In this document: piece after piece, positions 24,386 through 32,873 of the stretch | How the letters are laid out: each line of letters opens with the position of its first letter | Position numbering within the stretch: the first letter of the stretch is position 1 | Source: JAJKJG01 sp036556825 | GTDB lineage: Bacteria; Pseudomonadota; Alphaproteobacteria; Rhizobiales; Beijerinckiaceae | NCBI GenBank assembly: GCA_036556825.1 | Contig: DATBIR010000231.1 | Location: 1-47,305 of the forward strand | Direction of reading: 5' to 3' | DNA: 47,305 nt | Translations under genes and position numbers: made by a program | Notes under the pieces: model-generated | Databases searched by the model: none | The model's input: the letters and a program-made list of their open reading frames with translations, nothing else | What the model was told of the DNA's origin: nothing

Positions 24386-26816
24386 GCTCGACAAAGCTGT
24401 CGAGCACCATCTTGCGCCCGGCCTTGTCGAAATCGACCGTGAGCTTGTTGCCATCGATGGCGGCGACGGTGCCCGGACCGAACTTGGTGTGGAGCACGCG
24501 CTGGCCGATGGCAAAGCCGGACTCGGCGCCTGTCGATTTGGCGACCAGCTCGCCCTCGATCAGCAGCGGACCGCGCTGGGGCCCGCGGCCGCCGCGGGAG
24601 AAGCTGCTGCGATAGCCGCCGTCATCGGCAAACCGGCCCCGTGAAAAACCGTCGTCGTCGCCCATGGAGGCGCGGTTGGCCTGGGCGCGCTGCCAGCCGG
24701 GCGTCGCATAGGATGAGCCGCCGAACGGCTGCACGCGGTCGAAGCGCGAGCCGCCATAGCCGCCATAAGTGAACGCCGCCGGAGCTTCGGTGACTTCCAC
24801 ATGCGCCTCGGGCAGGTCGTCGATGAAGCGGCTCGCCACGGTCGCGTTCCACAGCCCGTGCAGGCGCCGGTTCGAGGCGAAATAGATCTTGGCCTTGCGC
24901 CGGGCGCGCGTGAGCCCGACATGGGCAAGGCGGCGCTCCTCTTCGAGCCCGGCGCGGCCGCTCTCGTCGAGGGCGCGCTGGTTGGGAAACAGCCCTTCCT
25001 CCCAGCCGGGCAGAAACACGGTGTCGAATTCGAGGCCTTTGGCGGCGTGCAGCGTCATCAGGCTGACGCGGTCGCTGGTGTCGCTCTCGTTGGCCTCCAT
25101 CACCAGCGCCACGTGCTCGAGGAAGCTGGCGAGGTCGGGGAACTCTTCCATGGAGCGCACGAGCTCCTTGAGGTTCTCGAGCCGCCCGGCGGCGTCGGCG
25201 GAGCGCTCCTTCTGCCACATGTCGGTGTAGCCCGACTCCTCGAGGATGACCTGCGCCAGCTCGTGGTGCGGCGTGTTGTCGATCCGCTCCGACCAGCGCG
25301 TGAAGCAGGCGACGAGGTCGCGCAGGGCGCCGCGCGGCTTCGGCTTGAGCTCGTCCGTCTCGACGACGAAACGCGCGGCCTCCATCAACGGGACCTTGGC
25401 GGCGCGGGCGTGGTTGTGCAGCACCTGGATGGTGGCGTCGCCGAGGCCGCGCTTCGGCACGTTGACGATGCGCTCGAAAGCGAGGTCGTTGGCGCTATTG
25501 GCGGTGGCGCGCAGATAGGCGAGGGCGTCGCGGATCTCGGCGCGCTCGTAGAAGCGCGGGCCGCCGATCACCCGATATGGAAGGCCGAGCTGCACGAAGC
25601 GGTCTTCGATCTCGCGCATCTGGGCGGAAACCCTGACCAGCACCGCAATTTCCGACAAGGGATGCTTCTTGGCGTGGAGCGCCTCAATCTCCTCGCCGAT
25701 CAGGCGCGCCTCGTCCTCGGAATCCCAGGCCCCGGTAATGGTGACCTTCTCGCCGGGCACGTCCTCGGTGCGCAGGGTCTTGCCGAGGCGGCCCTCGTTC
25801 CTGGCGATGAGGCCGGAGGCGGCGGCGAGGATATGGGCAGTGGAGCGGTAGTTGCGCTCGAGCCGGATCACCGTGGCGCCGGGAAAATCATGCTCGAAGC
25901 GCAGGATGTTGTCGACCTCGGCGCCGCGCCAGCCGTAGATCGACTGGTCGTCGTCGCCGACGCAGCACAGGTTCCTGCGGCCCTGGGCCAGCAGGCGCAG
26001 CCACAGATACTGGGCGACGTTGGTATCCTGGTATTCGTCGACCAGCATGTAGCGGAAGCGGCCCTGGTATTGCTGCAGCACGTCCGGATGTGCGCGCCAC
26101 AGCGTCAGGCAATGCAGCAAGAGGTCGCCGAAATCGGCGGCGTTGAGGGTTTTGAGACGGTCCTGATAGGCGGCGTAAAGCCTGGCGCCGCGGCCGTTGG
26201 CGAAGGCGCTGCCTTCGCCGGCGGGAACGGCCTCCGGGGTCAGACCGCGGTTCTTCCAGCTGTCGATGAACGAGGCGAGCTGGCGCGCGGGCCAGCGCTT
26301 CTCGTCGACATTGTCCGCCTGGATCACCTGCTTGAGCAGGCGCTGCTGGTCGTCGGTGTCGAGGATCGTGAAATCCGATTTGAGGCCGATGAGCTCGGCG
26401 TGTCGGCGCAGGATCTTGGTGCCGATGGAATGGAAAGTGCCGAGCCAGGGCATGCCCTCGGCCACCGGCCCGACCAGGGCCGCGACGCGCTCCTTCATCT
26501 CGCGCGCCGCCTTGTTGGTGAAGGTGACGGCGAGGATGTCGAAGGGCCGGGCCTTGCCGGTGGCGATCAGATGGGCGATGCGCGTCGTCAGCACGCGCGT
26601 CTTGCCGGTGCCGGCGCCGGCGAGCACGAGAACCGGGCCCTCGGTCGCCTCAACCGCTTGCCGCTGCTCGGGATTGAGGCCTGTCAGATAGCCTGTGCCC
26701 GGCGCGACCGCGGCGCGGGCCCGCTCACTCAGGCTCCCGCTGCGGGGCTGGTGCGCGAGATCGTCGAAAGGCGGCGGATCGCCGGCCGGCAGCGGTCGAT
26801 TCATCGATCTATCCAT
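24375..26816 (-). CDS. uvrD: UvrD/PcrA-type superfamily 1 DNA helicase
   Basis: This 813-residue protein is a 3'-5' DNA helicase of nucleotide-excision and mismatch repair. Motifs in order: LNPEQRQAV, GAGTGKT (motif I), TFTNKAAREM (Ia), VDEYQDTN (II), GDDDQSIYGWRGA (III), RNYRST (IV), LMTLHAAKGLEF (V) and VGLTRARR (VI). The C-terminus has a Gly/Arg/Ser-rich linker and a final small domain (GFAIGQRVLHTKFGPGTV), as in UvrD/PcrA, where it contacts RNA polymerase. Start candidates are ATG 26816 and ATG 26804, with GTG 26861 possible. None has an outstanding ribosome-binding site. The kinase gene begins inside its 3' end. Confidence 0.92.
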   Translation of the reverse strand: MDRSMNRPLPAGDPPPFDDLAHQPRSGSLSERARAAVAPGTGYLTGLNPEQRQAVEATEGPVLVLAGAGTGKTRVLTTRIAHLIATGKARPFDILAVTFTNKAAREMKERVAALVGPVAEGMPWLGTFHSIGTKILRRHAELIGLKSDFTILDTDDQQRLLKQVIQADNVDEKRWPARQLASFIDSWKNRGLTPEAVPAGEGSAFANGRGARLYAAYQDRLKTLNAADFGDLLLHCLTLWRAHPDVLQQYQGRFRYMLVDEYQDTNVAQYLWLRLLAQGRRNLCCVGDDDQSIYGWRGAEVDNILRFEHDFPGATVIRLERNYRSTAHILAAASGLIARNEGRLGKTLRTEDVPGEKVTITGAWDSEDEARLIGEEIEALHAKKHPLSEIAVLVRVSAQMREIEDRFVQLGLPYRVIGGPRFYERAEIRDALAYLRATANSANDLAFERIVNVPKRGLGDATIQVLHNHARAAKVPLMEAARFVVETDELKPKPRGALRDLVACFTRWSERIDNTPHHELAQVILEESGYTDMWQKERSADAAGRLENLKELVRSMEEFPDLASFLEHVALVMEANESDTSDRVSLMTLHAAKGLEFDTVFLPGWEEGLFPNQRALDESGRAGLEEERRLAHVGLTRARRKAKIYFASNRRLHGLWNATVASRFIDDLPEAHVEVTEAPAAFTYGGYGGSRFDRVQPFGGSSYATPGWQRAQANRASMGDDDGFSRGRFADDGGYRSSFSRGGRGPQRGPLLIEGELVAKSTGAESGFAIGQRVLHTKFGPGTVAAIDGNKLTVDFDKAGRKMVLDSFVELVG

Positions 26817-26943
26817 GGACCAAAAGGCGAACGCCGTCGAGGGCGGCGCGGCTCTGTCCACGCCTCACATGTCGCAGGACGAATCGCGCCATTCCGGCGT
26901 GGTGCTTCCCATATAGGAAGGAGAACGGCGGGAAGGAGGCGGC

Positions 26944-27213
26944 ATGATGCGTGCTCTCGTGATGGCAGCGCTCCTGGCGGCGCTTGCCGGCCCGGCCGCG
27001 GCCCAGGTCGAGCGGCTGCCGCAGCGGAGCCGGGCCGAGCGCCAGGTCGAGGACAGCAACCGGGCAATCGCGCGCCAGCAGCAGCTGCTGCGCGACAACC
27101 AGCAGACGCAGTTCGAGGTCAACCAGCTGCGCGGCGAGATTCGGCGCAGCCAGCAGTTCCCGCCAATGACCGGGCCTGGTCCTACCGGCTGCGCACCGGG
27201 CTCCCTCTGCTGA
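26944..27213 (+). CDS. Small secreted coiled-coil protein, 89 aa
   Basis: The protein begins with a clear signal peptide (MMRALVMAALLAALAGPAAAQ, cleavage about residue 20). A Gln/Arg-rich helix (RSRAERQVEDSNRAIARQQQL...) likely to form a short coiled coil follows, then a Gly/Pro tail with two cysteines (CAPGSLC). AAGGAGG about 5 bases before ATG 26944 is nearly ideal. It is transcribed divergently from uvrD, and its last 32 bases overlap the 3' end of the convergent ABC permease gene. I recognise no family. Periplasmic location is the only supported statement. Confidence 0.72.
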   Translation: MMRALVMAALLAALAGPAAAQVERLPQRSRAERQVEDSNRAIARQQQLLRDNQQTQFEVNQLRGEIRRSQQFPPMTGPGPTGCAPGSLC

Positions 27214-28141
27214 GCCCCTCGGCAGCGTCCTGGCGCGGGACCGACCGCGACCACCTCCGGTAGAGCACGGCTGCGACGAACAGCAGGCCGGAGAGGGCGC
27301 CGATCGTGCCGGCCGCGTTGAGAGCGATCTCAAAGCCCAGGGCAGGCGGGCCGAGAACGGCAAGCGCGTAGCCGCCCCACACGACCGCGAGCGCCACGAC
27401 CACCGACAGCATGACCTGTGGCGCGAGGCGGTCGGTCAGCATGCGCGCGGTGGCAGCGGGGCACACGATCATCGCGACCGCCAGCACGATTCCCACGGAT
27501 TCGAAGGCGGCGACGGTAGCCAGCGCCGTGGCGACGAGAAGAACGAGGTCGAGCGCGCCGACCGGCAGGCCCGAGGCGCGCGCGAAATCCGGGTCGAAGG
27601 CGATCGCGGCGAGCTCCTTGGCGAACGACAGCACAATCGCCGCCACCAGGACGAGGATCACGGCCAGACGTCCGATGGCGCGCGGCATCTCGGCCAGATC
27701 GGATGGCGTGACGAGGCTGACGAGACCTTTCGCCGTCGGCCAGACGAGCGCCTCGAGGTTGCCGGTGATCACGTGATGGACGTCGAAGGCGGTGCGCGCC
27801 ACGCCCGATTGTTCCATCAGCAGCACGCCGCCCGCAAAGAAGCTCGTGAATACGACGCCCAGGGCCGCGGACGCCTCGACCTTGGCCGTGCGGATCAGGA
27901 ACGACACCAGGGCAACCGCGAGGAGGCCGACGGCCACGCCGCCGGCCAGCATGGGCAGCACGGCGGTCGAGCCGGTGATCAGGAAGGCAACGAGCACGCC
28001 GGGCAGCATCACATGGCTGAGCGCGTCGCTGACCATGGCCCGGCGCGTGAGGACGAGAAAGTTGCCGACGAGGGCGCACGACAGCGCGGCCAGGGTGGCG
28101 GCGAGGAGCGCCGCGAAATCGATCTGCAGGAACGTAATCAT
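27182..28141 (-). CDS. Mn/Zn ABC transporter permease (second, TroD-like)
   Basis: This 319-residue membrane protein has about eight helices of the ABC-3 (ZnuB/TroC/TroD) family. It includes RRAMVSDALSHVMLPGVL near the N-terminus, an FDPDFARASGLPVG loop around residue 180 for coupling to the ATPase, and VGIVLAVAMIVCPAATARMLTD. It acts with the other permease, ATPase and binding protein of the same minus-strand operon to import Mn2+ or Zn2+. ATG 28141 overlaps the stop of the preceding permease gene (ATGA). The C-terminus runs into the convergent small secreted gene. Confidence 0.88.
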   Translation of the reverse strand: MITFLQIDFAALLAATLAALSCALVGNFLVLTRRAMVSDALSHVMLPGVLVAFLITGSTAVLPMLAGGVAVGLLAVALVSFLIRTAKVEASAALGVVFTSFFAGGVLLMEQSGVARTAFDVHHVITGNLEALVWPTAKGLVSLVTPSDLAEMPRAIGRLAVILVLVAAIVLSFAKELAAIAFDPDFARASGLPVGALDLVLLVATALATVAAFESVGIVLAVAMIVCPAATARMLTDRLAPQVMLSVVVALAVVWGGYALAVLGPPALGFEIALNAAGTIGALSGLLFVAAVLYRRWSRSVPRQDAAEGLSRGSPVRSR

Positions 28142-29055
28142 CGCAGCTCCCCCGCGACCGGGCGGCGAACGCCGATGGCCCGGATGACGAGGCCGCGGGC
28201 TGCGCCGAAGCCGAGGCTCGCGGCGAACAGGACGGTGCATACGACGACGATCGTCGCCCCGGTCGGCACGTCGGGCGCATAGGCCGAGATCGCGGCCCCG
28301 CCATAGGCGCTCACGGCGCCGATCAAGGATGACACCGCGACCACGACGCCGATCCGGTCGCTCCAGAAGCGCGCTGCCGCCGGCGGGATGATGAGCAGCG
28401 CCACCACAAGCACGAGGCCGACCACGCGCAGACCGACGACCACGGTTGCGAGAGAGAGCAGCGCGACGATGGCGTCGAGCCGGGCAAGAGGCAGTCCCGA
28501 GGCCGTCGCAAAGGCCGGATCGAAGGCTGCCGCCGACAGTTCCTTGAACACGAGCAGCAACACGATGAGCACGGCGAGCGCCAGCGCTCCCATCACGTAG
28601 GCCTCGCGCTCGAGCATTCCGGCGGTGCCGCCGAACAGATAGGCGTCGAGGCCGGCCTGCCCGCCGGTGCTCAGGCTCTGGACGATCGACAGCAGGGCGA
28701 CGCCAAGGCCGAACGTCGATGCGAGCACCGCTGCCGTGGCTGTGTCCTCGGTGACGCGCGCCTGCCGGGCCAGGAGCTGAACGGCGATCAGGCTGACGAC
28801 GGCGGTGATCGCCGCTCCGGCCATCAGGATCAGCGGCGAGCGCCCCGGAAGCCCGGCCGCGGCTGCCAGGATGAAGGCCCCCGCGACCCCGGGCAGGGTG
28901 CCATGGGCGACGGCATCGGCCACGAGCGCCCGGCGGCGCAGCATGGCGAAGACGCCGACCGCGCCGGCCGCGATCCCGAGGGCGGCGGCACCAAGCATCA
29001 CGATGGTGGTGTTATGGCCGCCCTGCAGGAGAAGAATGCGCCAAAGCCCGTCCAT
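28138..29055 (-). CDS. Mn/Zn ABC transporter permease (first, TroC-like)
   Basis: This 305-residue ABC-3 family permease has about eight membrane helices, RRRALVADAVAHGTLPGV near residue 40, the FDPAFATASGLPLARLD coupling loop about 180, and LVVALLIIPPAAARFWSDR. It forms the heterodimeric channel with the downstream permease. AGGAG stands 7 bases ahead of ATG 29055. A palindromic repeat (29071-29170) fills the gap between it and the ATPase gene, so transcription from the ATPase must pass through the repeat unless a second promoter exists. Confidence 0.88.
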   Translation of the reverse strand: MDGLWRILLLQGGHNTTIVMLGAAALGIAAGAVGVFAMLRRRALVADAVAHGTLPGVAGAFILAAAAGLPGRSPLILMAGAAITAVVSLIAVQLLARQARVTEDTATAAVLASTFGLGVALLSIVQSLSTGGQAGLDAYLFGGTAGMLEREAYVMGALALAVLIVLLLVFKELSAAAFDPAFATASGLPLARLDAIVALLSLATVVVGLRVVGLVLVVALLIIPPAAARFWSDRIGVVVAVSSLIGAVSAYGGAAISAYAPDVPTGATIVVVCTVLFAASLGFGAARGLVIRAIGVRRPVAGELR

Positions 29056-29070
29056 CGCGAGCTCCTAGAC

Positions 29071-29170
29071 CATGGTCCGGCGAAGCGGATGCTGCTTCGC
29101 CGATAACGGCTTGTCCCGCACTTCATCCGCGATCATGCGGCGCAAAAGGACACCGAGCGGGATCGATTTC
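29071..29170 (+). repeat. Dispersed intergenic repeat, copy B (long form, inside operon)
   Basis: CGGCGAAGC and GCTTCGCCG form a 9-bp hairpin at the left end. It is followed by a conserved tail: CGGCTTGTCC, then ATCCGCGATCATGCGGCGCAAAA and an ATCGATT block. The tail aligns with copy C at 41446 over about 100 bases. The copy lies between two genes of one ABC-transporter operon. Confidence 0.75.
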
Positions 29171-29187
29171 ATTTGAAGCGCCGCGAT

Positions 29188-29961
29188 TCAGAGGGCCAGC
29201 GGCACGCCATAGGCCTTGGCCACGGCGGCGGGCGTGAAGGCTTGCGCGACGGGGCCGGAGGCGATCACGCGCCGGTTGAGGATGAGGACATGATCGAAGC
29301 GGTCGGCGACCGTGCCGAGATCATGGTGGACGCAGATCACGAGGCGTCCTTGCGTTTTGAGCACATCGAAAACGTCGAGGATGATCCGCTCGGAGGCCGC
29401 GTCGACGCCGGACAAAGGCTCATCGAAGAGAAGGATCTCGGCCGCACGGGCGAGCCCGCGTGCAAGGAACACGCGCTGTTGCTGTCCCCCTGACAAGGCG
29501 CCGATCTGGCGGTCGGCGAAATCGCCCATGCCGACTTGCGCAAGAAGCGCGCGCGCCTGCGCGCGATGGCGCCTGGCGAACGGCCGGAACCAGCCGACGG
29601 ACTTGATCATGCCCTGCAGGACGACATCGAGGGCCGTGGCCGGAAAATCCCAGTCGACGGCGGCCCGCTGCGGCACGTAGGCGAGATGCTGCCGGGCCTT
29701 CTCGAGCGGCTGGCCGCCGACGAAGACCGAGCCGGTTGCGGCCGGGACAAGGCCGAGGATCGCCTTCAGCAAAGTTGATTTGCCGGCGCCGTTCGGCCCG
29801 ACGATCGCGACGAGCCCGCACTGCGGCGGCCGCCAGGTCACGTTCTCGATGGCCAGGCGTCCGTCATAGGCGACCGAGAGGCCATCGACATCGAGACGCG
29901 GCGAGGCCGCACTTGCCGCCATGTCCGGCTGTCTCGTCAGTTTTTCCGGCAGGGCAAGCAT
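29188..29961 (-). CDS. Mn/Zn ABC transporter ATP-binding protein (TroB-like)
   Basis: This 257-residue ABC ATPase has Walker A GPNGAGKST (about 55-63), Q-loop VPQRAAVDWDFP, signature LSGGQQQR, Walker B LLFDEPLSGVD and the switch His in CVHHDL. Q-loop sequence and length match Mn/Zn uptake ATPases (TroB/MntB/SitB). ATG 29961 lies 10 bases after the binding-protein stop, with GGAAG close upstream. It energises import through the two permeases encoded downstream. Confidence 0.9.
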   Translation of the reverse strand: MLALPEKLTRQPDMAASAASPRLDVDGLSVAYDGRLAIENVTWRPPQCGLVAIVGPNGAGKSTLLKAILGLVPAATGSVFVGGQPLEKARQHLAYVPQRAAVDWDFPATALDVVLQGMIKSVGWFRPFARRHRAQARALLAQVGMGDFADRQIGALSGGQQQRVFLARGLARAAEILLFDEPLSGVDAASERIILDVFDVLKTQGRLVICVHHDLGTVADRFDHVLILNRRVIASGPVAQAFTPAAVAKAYGVPLAL

Positions 29962-29971
29962 CGCGCTTCCG

Positions 29972-30949
29972 TCAGGCGCCGGTGCCGAGCCGGCCGTTGA
30001 GGCCGCGCGACGGAGCCTCACCGCCCAGAGCGCGCGTGATCGTGGTGGCGTTGTGGTCGATCATGCCGATGTAGGTGCCCTCGTAGGTCCCAGGCGCCCC
30101 CATGGCGTCGGAAAACAGCTCCGCCCCGATCGTCAGCTTGTGGCCGCGCCGCGCCGCACCTTCGATGACAGCCTGGACGTTGCGGTCGGAGACCGAGCTT
30201 TCCACGAAGATGGACGGTAGCTTGCGGGCGACGACGAGTTCCACGACATCCTCGATCTTCTTGAGGCCGGCTTCGCTTTCGGTCGACACGCCCTGGATGC
30301 CAATGACCTCGATGTTATAGGCTCGTGAGAAATAGTTGAACGCGTCGTGCGCCGTGAGCAGGATGCGCCTGTCCTTCGGAATGCTGGCGAGCACCCGTGA
30401 AACGTAATCGGACAAGCGCCCGATCTCGCCCATGTAGCGCTCGTGGCCCCGGTCATAATCCTGTCTGCCCGCGGAATCATGGGCCGACAGCGCGTCCCGG
30501 ATCGCGCCGATGACGCCTTTCCACAACTCAGCATCCATCCAGACATGCGGGTCGGGCTTATCCTTATAGTCTGCGTCGGCGAGGAGCCTGTCCTTCGGCA
30601 GCCTTTCACCGGCGAGCACCACGCGTTTGGTGCGGGCGAGCTGCTCGAACGTATCCCGGAACTGCGCCTCGAGATTGAGGCCGTTGGCGAAGATGATGTC
30701 GGCTTTTGCCATCTTGGCGATATCGGCGCGGGTCGGCTTGTAGAGGTGAGGGTCGACCCCCTGGCCAAGCAGCACTTCGACGTTGAGGCGTGTGCCGCCG
30801 ACCGCCTTCACGGCGTCGCCGATCATCGCCGTGGTGGCGACGACCTCGATCTTGCGCGGCTGCGCCGCAGCGCCACTCGCGACCGCCGTCAGCGACAGCA
30901 GGAGAGCACAGGCGCCGAGCCAGATACGGCGGGGGAGCGCGACATTCAT
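29972..30949 (-). CDS. Mn/Zn ABC transporter substrate-binding protein (TroA-like)
   Basis: This 325-residue protein of the TroA/ZnuA cluster A-I family has a signal peptide (residues 1-29, ending GAAAQ). Metal ligands by alignment are His68 (DPHLYKP), His135 (PHVWMD), His201 (LTAHDAF) and Asp298 (MIDHN). The His-His-His-Asp set is that of TroA. Strict Mn-type proteins such as PsaA and SitA have Glu at the third position, so Zn2+ or mixed Mn2+/Zn2+ specificity is likely. The gene order binding protein-ATPase-permease-permease equals troABCD. It is the first gene of the unit, and candidate operators precede it at 30982-30997 and 31037-31052. Confidence 0.9.
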   Translation of the reverse strand: MNVALPRRIWLGACALLLSLTAVASGAAAQPRKIEVVATTAMIGDAVKAVGGTRLNVEVLLGQGVDPHLYKPTRADIAKMAKADIIFANGLNLEAQFRDTFEQLARTKRVVLAGERLPKDRLLADADYKDKPDPHVWMDAELWKGVIGAIRDALSAHDSAGRQDYDRGHERYMGEIGRLSDYVSRVLASIPKDRRILLTAHDAFNYFSRAYNIEVIGIQGVSTESEAGLKKIEDVVELVVARKLPSIFVESSVSDRNVQAVIEGAARRGHKLTIGAELFSDAMGAPGTYEGTYIGMIDHNATTITRALGGEAPSRGLNGRLGTGA

Positions 30950-30981
30950 GACCGACCTCGCGACTATTGCTCAGCTGGAAT

Positions 30982-31052
30982 TGCAAATCATGTGCAACAA
31001 AAGGTGCCCACCAAGGAGGCGGGTGTCAAGGTCAGTTGCAAATGATTCTTAA
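30982..31052 (-). promoter_or_regulatory. Candidate metalloregulator operators upstream of the Mn/Zn importer
   Basis: TGCAAATCATGTGCAA at 30982-30997 is an inverted repeat (TTGCA...TGCAA). A related half-site TTGCAAATGATTCTT starts at 31036. Both share TTGCAAAT(G/C)AT and lie 33-103 bases from the ATG of the binding-protein gene, in an unusually AT-rich patch. The pattern resembles the TGCAA-N6-TTGCA type sites I recall for the Fur-family Mn regulator Mur in rhizobia. Zur or another Fur homologue is possible. Confidence 0.5.
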
Positions 31053-31241
31053 ATAGTAGGAACTGCAAGCCTTGCATTTCTGGCTTTTGGCCCGAGGGAC
31101 GGGGTTCGGGGTCGTGCCGCGCGCCGGCGAGCACGCTCGAACGCGGCGTCTCCGCGGTGCCGACATCCCGATGTCGGGCAGCAGGCGAGGCCGGCCCGGG
31201 TCGCGGCATATGCAGCCCCGAATTTCACCCGGGGATCCGTC

Positions 31242-31667
31242 TCAGCCGCGGCGGGGGCAGCGCCGGTAGGTTCCGTTCCAGCGCCTCGATCGCATTTGCA
31301 GTCGATTGCCCGGCAACGGCGCGAGATGGATCGCATCCATGATGCTGTCGCCCTCCGACTGACAGCTCACCAGCGATGAAAAACCTTTTCTGCCGGCATC
31401 TTCCGCCGGCTCCCATTTCACGACATCGCATTCCGCCTCGTGGCTGGCTTCTCCGAGGAAGCGCTTCGGCGTGACTGTCACGACGCTCAGAGAATCCTTC
31501 GAACAGTCGGGATCCTCGACCGGAGTCCATCGTCCGATGATGTCGCGGAGGGACGGGCTTCGTTTCTTCAAGCTTTGCGGAGTTCGCACCGGATCGGGCG
31601 CCGCGGCGGCGACCGATGGCGCCACGGCGAGCAGCAAGACAGTCACGAGAAGAACGTGAGGCGACAT
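31242..31667 (-). CDS. Secreted hypothetical protein, 141 aa
   Basis: The chosen start (ATG 31667) gives a standard signal peptide, MSPHVLLVTVLLLAVAPSVAAAA (cleavage about residue 22-25). A small, probably beta-rich domain follows: DIIGRWTPVEDPDCS, TVTPKRFLGEASHEAECDV, LVSCQSEGDSIMD and RWNGTYRRC. It contains four cysteines that could form two disulfides. The frame stays open far upstream but without protein-like sequence. No family recognised. The ribosome-binding site is weak. It is divergent from the cyclase gene and probably shares its promoter region. Confidence 0.65.
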   Translation of the reverse strand: MSPHVLLVTVLLLAVAPSVAAAAPDPVRTPQSLKKRSPSLRDIIGRWTPVEDPDCSKDSLSVVTVTPKRFLGEASHEAECDVVKWEPAEDAGRKGFSSLVSCQSEGDSIMDAIHLAPLPGNRLQMRSRRWNGTYRRCPRRG

Positions 31668-31848
31668 AGCGAGGGTCCGGCGTTGCCCGGCGACTTCAAT
31701 ACCGCGCACGCATGCGGCCGTTAAGCCTGGTCGGGCACACCCGGCCGTTGTTTGCGATCCGGCCGCGCGATAGCCTTCCGCCCGTGGGCCCCGCAGGGCT
31801 CCCGACCGTATCTGTTCCGAACGGTCGCGCACGTAAGGGAGGGCTGCA

Positions 31849-32790
31849 ATGCACGCGAAATCCCGCACGAAATCCAACCGGGCAGCAACGATGTCGGCAG
31901 TTGTCGGCCTCTTCGTACTGCCGACGGCGACGACGGCGGCGGAGACCGTCGGCGACCAGATCGCCGGCGCGATGCGCAACGCCGAGGTGGTCGATCTCAC
32001 GGTGCTCATCTCGGAGCAGCTGCCGGCACACTGGCCGACGCACGCTCCTTTCCAGCGCTGGACCTTCAACTGGTTCGAGCCCGTCGCCGGCTCCTACGGC
32101 GACAACCTGGCCCAGAGCGTCTTTCCCTATTACGGCCAGCGCTTCGTGATCGACGAGCACACGGGCACGCAGACGGACTGCCCCGCGCATTTCATACCGC
32201 CCGACGGAAGCGGCCTGCCGTTCGCCGGCCCGGCGGGCAAGATGACCTGCGACAAGGTTCCGCCATCGCAATGGATGGGCCCGGCCGCGGTCATTGACGT
32301 CCGCAGCATCCTCGACGACGCGCCGAACGGAAAGAGTCCCGTCATCACGGCCAAGATGGTGCAGGATTGGGAAGCGAAGAACGGCGCGCTCAAGGCGGGC
32401 GAGGTCGTGCTGTTCTACTCCGGGTATTCCGACAAGTATTACAAGCCGTTCCCGGAGGGGAGCCGGCTCGCGCACGACCCGCTGATCCTGGGCACCAAGC
32501 CCGGCTGGCCGGCGCCAAGTTCCGAAACGGTGGAATATCTGCACACGAAAGGGATCAGGCACATCGGCACCGACGGCCCGAGTATGGGCCACGTCGAGGG
32601 CGGCCAGACAACCCACGTCGCCGGCCTGCAGCACGGCATGACGTGGGACGAGCTCCTGACCGGTCTCGGCCGACTACCCGTGCGCGGTGCCTTCTACATT
32701 TCCCTTCATCCGAAGATCGTCGACGCCAGCGGCGGGATGGCCCGCGCGATCGGCATCAAGGACAAGGGCCAGAAAGGCATCGGAGAATAA
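31849..32790 (+). CDS. Cyclase-family metal hydrolase (kynurenine formamidase-like), exported
   Basis: This 313-residue protein has an N-terminal export signal (hydrophobic core about residues 15-31) and the cyclase/KynB fold. It contains VVDLTVLISEQLPAHWPTH, the metal motif EHTGTQTDCPAHF (normally HxGTHxDxPxH, with the second His replaced by Gln), and GTDGPSMGH near residue 245. KynB-type enzymes hydrolyse N-formyl amides or lactones in a Zn/Mn site. The periplasmic location and His-to-Gln change mean the reaction cannot be named. GGGAGGG lies 6 bases before ATG 31849. It is monocistronic, ended by the hairpin at 32844. Confidence 0.82.
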   Translation: MHAKSRTKSNRAATMSAVVGLFVLPTATTAAETVGDQIAGAMRNAEVVDLTVLISEQLPAHWPTHAPFQRWTFNWFEPVAGSYGDNLAQSVFPYYGQRFVIDEHTGTQTDCPAHFIPPDGSGLPFAGPAGKMTCDKVPPSQWMGPAAVIDVRSILDDAPNGKSPVITAKMVQDWEAKNGALKAGEVVLFYSGYSDKYYKPFPEGSRLAHDPLILGTKPGWPAPSSETVEYLHTKGIRHIGTDGPSMGHVEGGQTTHVAGLQHGMTWDELLTGLGRLPVRGAFYISLHPKIVDASGGMARAIGIKDKGQKGIGE

Positions 32791-32843
32791 GCATCCCGCA
32801 ACCCGGCGAGGGACCGGGTTCAAGTTGCCCCTTCTGGCATGGT

Positions 32844-32870
32844 CCGGGGAAGTGGTCTTCCCTTCCCCGG
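32844..32870. terminator. Bidirectional hairpin between convergent genes
   Basis: CCGGGGAAG (32844-32852) pairs perfectly with CTTCCCCGG (32862-32870) around a 9-base loop, between the converging cyclase and thioesterase genes. The preceding CATGGT makes it resemble the dispersed CATGGTCCGGCGAAG repeats, so it may be an adapted copy. No U-tract follows, so intrinsic termination strength is uncertain. Confidence 0.5.
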
Positions 32871-32873
32871 ATA

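Noticed and set aside
24801..27263. Plus-strand open frame of about 820 codons
   Set aside because: It lies opposite uvrD, whose seven helicase motifs are intact. It is a codon-bias artefact.
29972..30949. Assignment as a strict manganese-binding protein (PsaA/SitA type)
   Set aside because: The third ligand is His (LTAHDAF) rather than Glu, so TroA-like Mn/Zn specificity is the safer call.
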